Origin: Rhodopirellula sp. | GTDB taxonomy: Bacteria; Planctomycetota; Planctomycetia; Pirellulales; Pirellulaceae | DNA: 64,000 bases | Reading direction: 5' to 3' | Assembly (NCBI GenBank): GCA_002689655.1 | Contig: NZHC01000076.1 | Location: forward strand, 218,429-282,428 | Shown here: piece by piece, positions 8,223-16,723 of the stretch | Position numbering within the stretch: the stretch's first letter is position 1 | How the letters are laid out: each line of letters begins with the position of its first letter | Notes under the pieces: generated by a model | Told to the model about the DNA's origin: nothing | Databases searched by the model: none | What the model saw: the letters and a program-made list of their open reading frames with translations, nothing else | Translations under genes and position numbers: made by a program

Positions 8223-9634
8223 ACAACATTCTCTTCTAGTAGTGCAGCAGAAGCCAACAATTCATTCGCCCAGTCACTGGGCTTCAAGAATTTCTGCAAC
8301 TCACGTCGCAAATCATCACGCACGAATACTCGTACTTGCTTGACTTGATTATCAAATTGTTGCTTTGCCAAAGCCGAAGCAACTGGTGAAACATCACCCA
8401 ACGTACGAACGGTTCCATCACGACCGAGTACATCGACATCGATATCAACTTCCAACTTTACCGGCGGTGCATCCAGCAACACATCTGCTGGGTGGATGGG
8501 AATTCCTGTTTTGGAAGAAATTCTCTCAGCCAGTTTCTCTGAACAGGCGACCAACCACCAGTAAGGCTTTCGCGCCAAAGCCTGGTGAACCTCACGACCT
8601 TCGACCAAATTGAATTCAGCCGTTCGCTTATAGAGCCGGCGGCGTGAACCAAATAAACCCTCAGCAAGTGGTTCCGCAACACTACCTTCAGCGGCCCGGC
8701 GCAACATTGCAACCCAAGTTGCATCGACAAGCCCAAGCGTCGATTCAAGATCAATACGATTCTGAAGCAAAAAGACACAGCGTTGCAACATGGCTGTTGC
8801 CGACCTGACCGCATGATGCCAGTACACCTCACTAAACATGACATAACGCGAGAAAACCATCATTTCGGCTGCTGTTCGGCCTTTGTCCATGATGGCTAAA
8901 CGCGATGTTTCCGGGTTGAAGCAGAGTGAGCTGATTAAACGTCCAGCGTCAAAGTTTCTGCCGTATGGCACGCCAGCATGCAGACTGTCACGTTGTAAAT
9001 AATCAAGCTTGTCAATGTCCACTGGACCACTGATGCAACTGCGTAAAAAAATGCACGCTTCTTGATCTGTCCCCTGCAACTCTGACTTTGGCTCCAGCAG
9101 AGCCAAAACCTGAGATGGCTCGCATTGCCAATCCTGCTCAATACATTCTGCAAGACCGCTGTTGTAGATGCATTGTCTGATCCGAGACTCATGTTCGCCG
9201 AGTTCCCGAATATCCATGTCTTCGATGGGGTGACAATAAGGCCAGTGACCAATGTCATGAATCAGAGCTGCGAGCACAAGAGCTTCTGCCATTGCAGGTG
9301 TGATCCGCTCGGTGAACTCGCTGTCGGACGAAAAGCGGGCTAAAACACATAAAGCGTTATGGTAAACCCCGAGAGAATGTTCCAGCCGTGAATGGGTGGC
9401 CCCCGGGTAAACCAGCGACACCATTCCAAGCTGACTGATAGAAGCCAATCGCCTCATGGGCGATAGATCAAGAATCCGGCGTACCCGATCAGAAACCGGC
9501 ACATCTTGGGCAGGTGGAATTCGCACGAGTGATCCGATGCGATGCAGGGCGACAACTTCTGGCAGCATGGACAAGTAGTGAGGCAAGAGGTGGAAAAGAG
9601 CCGGCCTTGCCAGCAGGGGGAGATCCAGTATCAA
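8219..9634 (-). CDS. HD-superfamily phosphohydrolase (COG1078/dGTPase-like)
   Basis: This 471-residue protein has the HD metal-site pattern: SRLEHSLGVYHNA, then HDIGHWPYCHPIE, then GPVDIDKLDYLQRDSLHAGV. This spacing fits the COG1078 group, related to dNTP triphosphohydrolases such as SamHD1 and YwfO. Likely activity is nucleotide or phosphate-ester hydrolysis in the cytoplasm; the substrate cannot be told from sequence. The ATG at 9634 is favoured because it overlaps the stop of the upstream zinc-ribbon gene by 4 bases; a later ATG at 9568 is possible. The downstream nagB also overlaps by 4 bases, so the three genes are probably translated together. Confidence 0.85.
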   Translation of the reverse strand: MILDLPLLARPALFHLLPHYLSMLPEVVALHRIGSLVRIPPAQDVPVSDRVRRILDLSPMRRLASISQLGMVSLVYPGATHSRLEHSLGVYHNALCVLARFSSDSEFTERITPAMAEALVLAALIHDIGHWPYCHPIEDMDIRELGEHESRIRQCIYNSGLAECIEQDWQCEPSQVLALLEPKSELQGTDQEACIFLRSCISGPVDIDKLDYLQRDSLHAGVPYGRNFDAGRLISSLCFNPETSRLAIMDKGRTAAEMMVFSRYVMFSEVYWHHAVRSATAMLQRCVFLLQNRIDLESTLGLVDATWVAMLRRAAEGSVAEPLAEGLFGSRRRLYKRTAEFNLVEGREVHQALARKPYWWLVACSEKLAERISSKTGIPIHPADVLLDAPPVKLEVDIDVDVLGRDGTVRTLGDVSPVASALAKQQFDNQVKQVRVFVRDDLRRELQKFLKPSDWANELLASAALLEENVV

Positions 9635-10320
9635 AGATTTGTGGCTAGAGTCAGGCCGCTGATCAATGCCAAGACAACCGCCACGATAAAATACAGCCCG
9701 GCGAGCGTCAGTCCATTCAAAAATTCGAGATCAAAAGTGGCAGCCGATGCAAGTGCTCCCAAACCAATCATCACGGCAAAAATGATTCCAAACCACAGAT
9801 AACTCATCTCAGCTGGGGAATCATATTCCATCACGTAGCTGGGTACAAAAACGTACACCAGCCATAAAGCAGCCAGAATCACTGATAGAATTAGAACCCG
9901 ATTTCGTAAATCCGGCCCAACATGTGGTTCCAACTCGGAATCGCGAACAAAACTGTAGCCTGACCAGACGAGAGGTGGAGCCAGAAACAGTGCCCCAATC
10001 GCAAGGATGTAAACAGGAATCGATTCCATGCCCATCCGCAATCCAACCGCAGCGGCGACTGCGAGCAAAATTGCACCAAATGTGATGATCATACCCTTTC
10101 GGGTCACATCAGTTTCGGTACGCTTCAGGGGCTTGAGAATACTGACTCCCTGACGATCCTTGGGAGCCCCATCGTCGGGTGCATGAATGACGACTTCTTC
10201 GGAGGCATCCGGTACCTTGATCTCCTTTTTGCAATTTGGACAAGGACCGGTCTTGCCAGCGAATTTGTCGCTGACCTGGAACCGCTTCAGACAGTTTGGA
10301 CAGGTGACTTGAATCGCCAT
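9631..10320 (-). CDS. Zinc-ribbon membrane protein, MJ0042-like N-terminus
   Basis: The 229-residue protein begins with a C-x-x-C ... C-x-x-C zinc ribbon (VTCPNCLKRFQVSDKFAGK, then PCPNCKKEIKVPD) within the first 35 residues. A charged linker follows, then about five predicted transmembrane segments to the C-terminus. This ribbon-plus-membrane arrangement is very common in Planctomycetes, but its function is unknown. It heads an operon with the HD phosphohydrolase and NagB. Its ATG overlaps by two bases with the ATG of the divergent trmL, so the two promoters must lie inside one another's coding regions, or one of the starts is wrong. Confidence 0.75.
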   Translation of the reverse strand: MAIQVTCPNCLKRFQVSDKFAGKTGPCPNCKKEIKVPDASEEVVIHAPDDGAPKDRQGVSILKPLKRTETDVTRKGMIITFGAILLAVAAAVGLRMGMESIPVYILAIGALFLAPPLVWSGYSFVRDSELEPHVGPDLRNRVLILSVILAALWLVYVFVPSYVMEYDSPAEMSYLWFGIIFAVMIGLGALASAATFDLEFLNGLTLAGLYFIVAVVLALISGLTLATNL

Positions 10321-10981
10321 GAATGAAAAACAAAGCCCGAGTGAAGAGTCTCAATCCGTAGATAATGCGACGAACGCAGCGTCGCAGAACAGTTTGTCAG
10401 GTAAATGCAGGGAACCGCAACCCGAGGAGCTACGTAGACCCGAATTAACCACTGCCCCTTATGATAACCGCGCCGCGAAAGAAGCGTGCAGCCCTGAAAG
10501 TAAAGAAAACCAGCCTTCGGCGCACGTAGTGCTTTACCAACCAGAGATTCCCCAGAATACGGGCAACATCGGTAGAACCTGCGTTGCTGTGAACGCAAAA
10601 CTGTGGATTGTTCGCCCTGCGGCGTTCCAACTGGACGATGCCAAACTGCGACGGGCTGGGTTGGACTACTGGGCCCATCTGGAACGTGGCGACGCCGTCA
10701 ATTGGGATGACTTGGTATCACAACTCCATCCCCGGCCGATGTACTTTTTTTCGAAATTTGCAAAACGAACGATTTGGGATGCAGAATTTCATCGTGGAGA
10801 CGTCCTGGTTTTCGGGCGGGAAACCTCAGGACTACCCGCCTCCATACTCGACCCCGAAGATCCTCGGGCCCTTCGATTGCCTACTTCGGAACATGTTCGC
10901 AGCCTCAACCTCGCCACCACCGCAGGTATCGTGCTCTATGAGCATCAGCGACAAACCGGCGGTTACTGCAAAGATTCATAG
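10319..10981 (+). CDS. trmL: tRNA (cytidine(34)-2'-O)-methyltransferase, SPOUT family
   Basis: Residues from about 68 on form a TrmL/SpoU enzyme: VVLYQPEIPQNTGNIGRTC (motif 1), LVFGRETSGLP (motif 2) and VRSLNLATTAGIVLYE (motif 3, the knot). TrmL 2'-O-methylates the wobble base of certain leucine tRNAs. The core has normal length (about 153 residues), but a 67-residue, Ser/Glu/Pro-rich, probably disordered N-terminus precedes it. No internal ATG exists, so either the extension is real or a non-ATG start nearer residue 60 is used. The reported ATG shares two bases with the divergent gene's start, which argues for caution. The small membrane protein starts 75 bases after the stop. Confidence 0.87.
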   Translation: MNEKQSPSEESQSVDNATNAASQNSLSGKCREPQPEELRRPELTTAPYDNRAAKEACSPESKENQPSAHVVLYQPEIPQNTGNIGRTCVAVNAKLWIVRPAAFQLDDAKLRRAGLDYWAHLERGDAVNWDDLVSQLHPRPMYFFSKFAKRTIWDAEFHRGDVLVFGRETSGLPASILDPEDPRALRLPTSEHVRSLNLATTAGIVLYEHQRQTGGYCKDS

Positions 10982-11055
10982 CAGGTTTTTCTTACCTCGT
11001 CGTTTCCGTCCACAGTGGTTAGACTGGGCAGGCATATCAGCCTCCGAGTCTTGCC

Positions 11056-11352
11056 ATGAACCAATCTCCTTCGCAGCGTCGTCCTCCCCAAATCAGCATT
11101 GCATTCATGCTGATGCTGATGTTGATCTTCTCTTTCATCTCAGCCGGACTATTTTATGCTTCACGTGTTCCTGCGATTCAGAATGAAATCATGATGTTGG
11201 TGACAGGTGAAGTTCCCGAAACGACTGAAGAAGATTCGGCACGTGTAGCGCAAATCACGTTCGTGATGTTCACCTATACGTCTCCCTTATTGCTTGCTGG
11301 ATTCATTTCAACTGGAATGGCTGTCTTGAGATGGTTCCAACGACCCCGATGA
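11056..11352 (+). CDS. Small two-helix membrane protein
   Basis: A 98-residue protein with two hydrophobic helices (about residues 14-37, ISIAFMLMLMLIFSFISAGL, and 69-89, ITFVMFTYTSPLLLAGFIS) joined by an acidic loop. The short N-terminus is Gln/Pro/Arg-rich. I do not recognise a family. It overlaps the next gene by 4 bases (ATGA at 11349-11352), so its translation is coupled to the RNA methyltransferase; that coupling is the main reason to think it is a real gene. Confidence 0.65.
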   Translation: MNQSPSQRRPPQISIAFMLMLMLIFSFISAGLFYASRVPAIQNEIMMLVTGEVPETTEEDSARVAQITFVMFTYTSPLLLAGFISTGMAVLRWFQRPR

Positions 11353-12707
11353 CTCGTGCCCAGCCCACATTTCCGCCAGAACAAATCGCATCTGTTCTCG
11401 GGCAGATTCATTGTCCAGGTTCACTCAATGAATTCTCCGCAGCTATGGCCCACCCATGGCGCAATGTGATCCGGCATCGTCGTGAAATAGATCCCTCAAA
11501 TCTCCCTGTCCCCAGTTCTCCGATCGATTGGTACGCACTGGGACGGCGGCCTGCCGAAGATACTGCTTCACCTGCCCGAAGTGTGGCATACGCATGTGGA
11601 GACTTTTTCATACAGGATGCTGGCTCACTCCTGGCCTTGGCTGTGGCTGGAGCCGACGGAGACGGGTTGCGTGGAAAAGTCGTTTGCGATTTATGTGCAT
11701 CCCCCGGTGGCAAAGCCTCCGCCCTACTGGAAGCAGTCTCGAATGATGATGTCGACTGTCGTGGATTTGTGCTTGCCAATGAGGTTATCCGCAATCGGGT
11801 CGCTCCCTTGCAACTCAACTTGGCTCGCGCGGGTTCCGATCGTTTTGCCATCTCAAGTCTTGATCCTGAAAAGCTGGCAGACCTGTTACCCCATGCATTT
11901 GATCTGCTGTTAGTAGATGCTCCCTGCAGCGGGCAGGCCATGATGTCACGGGGAAAACAAAATCAATCGGCCCTGTCGACTCACCAAATCAGCCACAGCG
12001 CTTCTCGCCAGCAACGAATCCTTGAAGCGGCTGTCAAATTGGTTCGTGATGGTGGACACCTGATCTACAGCACCTGCACCTTTGCCGAAGCAGAAAATGA
12101 GGCACAAATACGGCTGCTCATTAAACAGGGCATAGCCACGCCCAGGCCGATTGCCGGTCTGCAAGATTATGAAACTAATCACGGTTGCTATCGCTGTTGG
12201 CCCCATGTTCATCAATGTGCTGGTAGCTTTGCGGCCTCTCTAACGATCCAACACTCTCAGCAAGCCAAACCACGAAAGCCGAAAAGGCGAATGAAAATGA
12301 GTCGAGCCCCCATCGCATTAAGCGAGTGGTACAAGGGCACCGGAGCTGAATCACGTCTTTACACCAGAGATTCGATCATTCTTGGATTTTCGCCTTCTGC
12401 ACCAGAATGGGCAGAACAGCTCGCGATCGGTGGTCCAGAACTCGCCCACCGGGCAGGGCAAACATGGAAACCAGCACATGCTGGCGCACTGCGACGCGAG
12501 GCATCGCTCATGCCGATCAACCAACTCGAGATTGATCACAAAGCGTGCCAGCAGTTCATGCGAGGTGAACCGATTGAAACCGATGCGTCTGGGTGGCATG
12601 CCATTCAACTCCATGGCAGACCGTTGGGCTGGGTCAAAGCCAACGGCAAGATAGGAAAAAACCACTTACCATCAGGAGCACGCATGTCCGGTGATTTGTC
12701 GACGTGA
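11349..12707 (+). CDS. RsmB/RsmF-type RNA m5C methyltransferase
   Basis: This is a NOL1/NOP2/Sun-family enzyme of 452 residues. SAM motif I is VCDLCASPGGKASALLE. The catalytic cysteine pair characteristic of RNA m5C methyltransferases is seen in LLLVDAPCSGQAMMS (motif IV) and LIYSTCTFAEAENE (motif VI). A C-terminal region of about 150 residues after a basic linker (KPRKPKRRMKMS), containing WHAIQLHGRPLGWVKANG near the end, resembles the PUA-like tail of RsmF, which modifies C1407 of 16S rRNA. The exact target is an inference. I chose ATG 11349, which overlaps the upstream stop by 4 bases, over the ATG at 11331. The next gene starts inside its stop. Confidence 0.87.
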   Translation: MTRAQPTFPPEQIASVLGQIHCPGSLNEFSAAMAHPWRNVIRHRREIDPSNLPVPSSPIDWYALGRRPAEDTASPARSVAYACGDFFIQDAGSLLALAVAGADGDGLRGKVVCDLCASPGGKASALLEAVSNDDVDCRGFVLANEVIRNRVAPLQLNLARAGSDRFAISSLDPEKLADLLPHAFDLLLVDAPCSGQAMMSRGKQNQSALSTHQISHSASRQQRILEAAVKLVRDGGHLIYSTCTFAEAENEAQIRLLIKQGIATPRPIAGLQDYETNHGCYRCWPHVHQCAGSFAASLTIQHSQQAKPRKPKRRMKMSRAPIALSEWYKGTGAESRLYTRDSIILGFSPSAPEWAEQLAIGGPELAHRAGQTWKPAHAGALRREASLMPINQLEIDHKACQQFMRGEPIETDASGWHAIQLHGRPLGWVKANGKIGKNHLPSGARMSGDLST

Positions 12708-13975
12708 TTCCCGTATTTCCAAACTACTTTGCAAAACGGCTGCCTTTTTTTTACGGCTATGTCATGATCCCTGTGGCGATGTTGCTGCAGATCGCGACAA
12801 GCCCTGGGCAAACTTTTGCGGTCAGTGCGTTCACCCCCTATCTTCGTGAATCGCTGAAACTCACTGATAGCCAGCTATCACTGGCATACATGCTAGGTAC
12901 GCTGCTTGCTGCACTTCCGCTGATGTTGGTAGGCCCACTGTCGGATCGATACGGACTACGCGGTATTAGCTTGATTGCGATTGGGATGCTATCCGCTGCT
13001 TGTTACTTCGCTGCGAAAGTAACCAACTTTTACTCTCTGTTGGCAGCCTTTTTTTTACTTCGTTTTCTGGGTCAGGGATCACTTTCGCTTCTCAGTGGCA
13101 ATGCAATTTCGATGTGGTTTCGGAACCGCATTGGCCGAGTCACGGCGGCTATGAGCATTGGTACCGCAATAGCATTTGCATGGATTCCTGAGTGGTTACA
13201 CGGTTCTATTCTCGCAATTGGGTGGCGCGAAACCTACGAGTGGTTAGCAGTCATCGTCTCAGCAAGCATGCTACCCATCGTTTTCGTTCTGTTTTGTAAT
13301 CGGCCCGAAGATATCGGGCAGATGGTTGATGGAAATGCTGAAATCATTCCTGATCTTTCGCCCGATGGATGTGATGCCCCAGCTACATGCTTGACCCTGC
13401 GACAGGCCATTCAATGCCGTGCCTTCTCAATACTTGCTGCCAGCAACACCGTCTGGGCAATGGCTGGAACCGGAATCGTTTTCTATCTATTCACTCTTTG
13501 TAACGATTTGGGATTTGAAGCAACGGTGCCTGCCAATCTTTTTAAGACCTTTGGATTGATGATGCTCTTAACCCAACTGCTTGGTGGCGTGCTGGCAGAT
13601 TTTCTGCCACTTAATCGTCTGCTAACCGTAGGAACAATCATGCTCAGTGCAGGCTTGGCGGCGGTTTCCTTCGGACAAACAGAACTGGCGTTGCACACAT
13701 TCGTGGGCCTATTTGGGGCGGGGCAGGGCGTGTTGCTAGCTGTGGGTAATGTCATTTGGGTACGGTATTTCGGACGAACTCATCTGGGTGCAATTCGTGG
13801 CACCGTATGGTGCTGCATGGTAGCCGGAAGTGGTTGTGGACCGCTGCTGATGGGCGTTGCCCGAGATGTTTGGAGCAACTTCGACCCCGCCCTCTATCTC
13901 TTTCTGGGCTTGATGGTCTTGCTTTCGCTGTTCGCTATCTTTGCGACGCCACCGACCACCGCGGACACGCACTAG
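12704..13975 (+). CDS. Major facilitator superfamily transporter
   Basis: The 423-residue protein has about 12 hydrophobic segments and the MFS motif A-like loop VGPLSDRYGLRGI between helices 2 and 3. A cytoplasmic central loop follows helix 6 (RPEDIGQMVDG...). The N-terminus (FYGYVMIPVAMLLQIATSPGQTFAVSAFTPYLRE) resembles the monocarboxylate/oxalate-formate antiporter branch, but the substrate is not determined. The start is a GTG at 12704 that overlaps the methyltransferase stop by 4 bases (GTGA), showing translational coupling with an unrelated function. Confidence 0.85.
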   Translation: MIPVFPNYFAKRLPFFYGYVMIPVAMLLQIATSPGQTFAVSAFTPYLRESLKLTDSQLSLAYMLGTLLAALPLMLVGPLSDRYGLRGISLIAIGMLSAACYFAAKVTNFYSLLAAFFLLRFLGQGSLSLLSGNAISMWFRNRIGRVTAAMSIGTAIAFAWIPEWLHGSILAIGWRETYEWLAVIVSASMLPIVFVLFCNRPEDIGQMVDGNAEIIPDLSPDGCDAPATCLTLRQAIQCRAFSILAASNTVWAMAGTGIVFYLFTLCNDLGFEATVPANLFKTFGLMMLLTQLLGGVLADFLPLNRLLTVGTIMLSAGLAAVSFGQTELALHTFVGLFGAGQGVLLAVGNVIWVRYFGRTHLGAIRGTVWCCMVAGSGCGPLLMGVARDVWSNFDPALYLFLGLMVLLSLFAIFATPPTTADTH

Positions 13976-14237
13976 AATTTTCTTACGGCATACATGCGTT
14001 TGATTCCGACGCAGCAAGCAAGGGGAGTCCGAAGCTGGTTCGTCCAAATTTTCTTCAGATTGGTGTTCGCTAAGGCAAGGCATTGTCGCCAACACCGGTG
14101 GCCGGCTAAATCTCTGCAAAAATTGCATTTTGACGATCTCTCCTTCCAACAGATGGATTGTGATGCCAGACACAAAGAACTCATCTCGAGCACTGATAAA
14201 TTTCGTCTCCCCGAGCGGAGGTCCACCGCGAAATGCA

Positions 14238-14819
14238 ATGGGCTCTCGAATCACGATGGTGCTGCCTTGCGTCTTGGTTTTAGTCTTAGCATCAGGCTGT
14301 TCCAAGGAAGAAATGAATCGAGCTCTTGAAACTGCCAAATCCAAAACCAGATCAATGACCAACTCTGCGGTCGGAGCGCTCGAAGAGGGACTGCCCGAAT
14401 CAGGTGAGGTCACCCTGACCCTCGAACCTGACCCGATTGTAATTTCACAGGCTGAACTCAACTTGATCTCAACCGGAGATGGCCGACCAAATGTTATTCA
14501 GATCACGACCTATGCCTCTGATGCCTTTGCTCGGTCTTACCCAGCACTGTTACTACACGGCATCACAAACATATCCACAGCATCAAACTTGGTGGGAGAG
14601 AAAGTTCAGTGCGATGTTTATTATCAAGAGAGTGAAATATCACCTATTGCAATGACAAAACCGGGAGAGGCCATGACCGTCGCTTTCCAACAATACAATC
14701 CAACGGACAAGACATTGACGGCCACCTTGGGCATCATTTCCTTACGCGGATCCGATGACGGGGCAACTCAAATCAAAGGCGGTGATCTGATGGCGGTGAT
14801 TCGCGAGGAAACAAAATAA
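14238..14819 (+). CDS. Predicted lipoprotein, family not recognised
   Basis: A 193-residue protein with a lipoprotein signal: MGSRITMVLPCVLVLVLASGC, where LASGC is the lipobox and Cys21 the lipidation site. The mature part starts with a charged helix (KEEMNRALETAKSKTRSM). It then becomes a beta-rich domain of unknown family (EVTLTLEPDPIVISQAELNLI... VQCDVYYQE... SLRGSDDGATQIKGGDLMAVI). I selected ATG 14238 because it puts the signal at the N-terminus; the frame is open to 14130 with 36 implausible extra residues. The next gene starts one base after its stop, so the pair is an operon. Confidence 0.72.
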   Translation: MGSRITMVLPCVLVLVLASGCSKEEMNRALETAKSKTRSMTNSAVGALEEGLPESGEVTLTLEPDPIVISQAELNLISTGDGRPNVIQITTYASDAFARSYPALLLHGITNISTASNLVGEKVQCDVYYQESEISPIAMTKPGEAMTVAFQQYNPTDKTLTATLGIISLRGSDDGATQIKGGDLMAVIREETK

Positions 14820-14820
14820 C

Positions 14821-16719
14821 ATGTTCAATACTTATCAATTCCTTATGACCAGCAAACGGCCACGCCTGATCATTCTGGGGCCGTGCACTGCCTTGTTCCT
14901 ATTCGGAAGTTACACACCGTCGATCGGTAATCCGACGGGCAAAAATCCATCTCAACCACTAAAAATCCACGCGACGGTCGCTGGTGCGGAAGTGTTGGCA
15001 AACGAATTACATCAAACATATTTGGAAGAACTCGACGTTGTGAAACAGATGTTTGACAAACGAAACAACCCTGCAAGTTTTTCGCCCCGACAGATCTCCA
15101 ACTCAGCTGCCCGACTCTGGAAAGCCCGACGGGACGCGAAACACCTAGAATTGATGTCAGAACCGATTGGCGCTGATCTAAGCCGAAAATTTCTTTTACT
15201 CGCCATGCAGATTGACCAGTTTGGGTTATCATACTCGCGTACTCCCCGCGGGAGTCAGATGATGATCAAGATGATTACAGAACTGCGACGTGACTCGCCA
15301 CGATTTAAGAAATTTCTTCAGCTGGCTGCTGCCAGCCTGCAAAACCAAAGCGACCCAGAAGTCTTCACAAAGCAAATGGAGGCCCAGGGCATGTTGATGC
15401 GTCAGTCCCTGGTTTTCTTCCGACCACTGGAACAAAAAAAATACCTCCACAATTTTGATACCCTGATCGTCACCGGGGATTTAAAACACAATGAACTGAG
15501 GCGGACGCAGTATCTTGCACAAGCGACTGCCCAAATAAAGAGAGAAGTTGCCAGTGCTGCTGCTGCCACGGAAGAGACGAAACGCATTTGTCTGGAACTG
15601 GAACAGACAGGCTTTGCAACTCTTGATGGTAATGTGCAAGGTGATGGCACACAGGCATTCGCACAAGTTTGCAAATTATGGTCTCAGGCCTCCGCAAATT
15701 TAATCCGCGCAAATGCGATTGAGTGGATGGTCACCAACAAGACACGCAATGCAAGAACCAGTGAAATCGCCAGTTTAAAGAAAGCGATCTTGATCGCGCT
15801 GCCAGACATCATCAACTCAGTCGCTGAAGAAACGGCCGCGGATCAGATCCCAACGGTTTACACCAATTTGCTTCGGCAAATCAGTCAAGTCGATCGTCGG
15901 ACGACAGGTCGGCATCAGGTTTCCGAGGCATGCACGAATGCCTTGAATCAACTAGTCACAAAAAGTCCGACACTCGCCAAGTGCATCGATGCCTACACTC
16001 GAGCAACCGTTGAACCACTCAGGTGGAGGAATCGCTTTGCGACCGAACAGGCAGGTTATCTATCTAGACGACAAACTTCCTCCGAAGCACTGTTGAACTC
16101 CGAAGCACTATTGAACTCCAAAGCACCGACCGACACCAGCAACCGACCGAATTTCGCCCAACGCCGTGGCGGTAAAACACTAATGACTTCAAAAACATTC
16201 AATGAACCTGCAAACTGGATGATCGATGAAACAGCCAAACGCCTCGTGGGGCAATCCATCAAGGAAGATCGGCTTATTCGGCTTGGACCAAACCGCCGAA
16301 CCGGCGTCATTCCCTTCATGAGTGGTCACTATTCGACCGTCGTCTTGGCGCTCTCACCTGAAGAGGAGATCGCTGACCTGAAGGTCGCCTTACTGATTGA
16401 TGACGAGCACAATGCTCTTTCACAGGCAGGTATGGACGCGATTTCATCCGCCGAGATGCAGGACTATATTGCAATTGGCGGAACCGTCCAGCAGGTCCAT
16501 CTTGAGGCGTTACTGACTCGATTCATCGTGTTTCCCGATGCTGCTATCACACTGGTGCCGTTAGGAGGCCTGCCACAAGGGGCCGCCAATCTCGCCTCGC
16601 TCGAGCAGACTTGCTGGCGTCTGGACATCGTTCCCCAATGGGTGCAGCACCGTTATTTCACGGTTCGCTCAAACGCGGCAAAGCCACTGGCAAGCAACCC
16701 TAGACAAACTGGCAACTAA
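14821..16719 (+). CDS. Large predicted exported protein, family not recognised
   Basis: A 632-residue protein with a hydrophobic N-terminal segment after a basic start (KRPRLIILGPCTALFLFGSY), a signal peptide or anchor. A long Gln/Lys/Ala-rich helical region (about 50-420) follows. A short direct repeat encoding SEALLNSEALLNS sits near residue 421-435, and a final globular domain of about 170 residues contains RRTGVIPFMSGHYSTVVLALSPEEEI. No catalytic motif is clear. It is coupled to the upstream lipoprotein gene (1-base gap), so both may act in the periplasm. Its stop lies 4 bases from the stop of the convergent coiled-coil gene. Confidence 0.7.
   Translation: MFNTYQFLMTSKRPRLIILGPCTALFLFGSYTPSIGNPTGKNPSQPLKIHATVAGAEVLANELHQTYLEELDVVKQMFDKRNNPASFSPRQISNSAARLWKARRDAKHLELMSEPIGADLSRKFLLLAMQIDQFGLSYSRTPRGSQMMIKMITELRRDSPRFKKFLQLAAASLQNQSDPEVFTKQMEAQGMLMRQSLVFFRPLEQKKYLHNFDTLIVTGDLKHNELRRTQYLAQATAQIKREVASAAAATEETKRICLELEQTGFATLDGNVQGDGTQAFAQVCKLWSQASANLIRANAIEWMVTNKTRNARTSEIASLKKAILIALPDIINSVAEETAADQIPTVYTNLLRQISQVDRRTTGRHQVSEACTNALNQLVTKSPTLAKCIDAYTRATVEPLRWRNRFATEQAGYLSRRQTSSEALLNSEALLNSKAPTDTSNRPNFAQRRGGKTLMTSKTFNEPANWMIDETAKRLVGQSIKEDRLIRLGPNRRTGVIPFMSGHYSTVVLALSPEEEIADLKVALLIDDEHNALSQAGMDAISSAEMQDYIAIGGTVQQVHLEALLTRFIVFPDAAITLVPLGGLPQGAANLASLEQTCWRLDIVPQWVQHRYFTVRSNAAKPLASNPRQTGN
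16081..16116 (+). repeat. 18-bp tandem duplication inside the 14821-16719 gene
   Basis: TCCGAAGCACTGTTGAAC at 16081-16098 is repeated with one change at 16099-16116, and a partial third copy (TCCAAAGCACC) follows. It keeps frame, adding the sequence SEALLN twice, and lies in a linker between the helical part and the C-terminal domain. It looks like a recent slippage expansion. Confidence 0.7.
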
Positions 16720-16723
16720 GGCC

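Noticed and set aside
13736-14461. 241-codon minus-strand frame across the MFS-lipoprotein gap
   Set aside because: It overlaps both the MFS 3' end and the lipoprotein gene and shows no family motif. The lipobox on the plus strand is stronger evidence.
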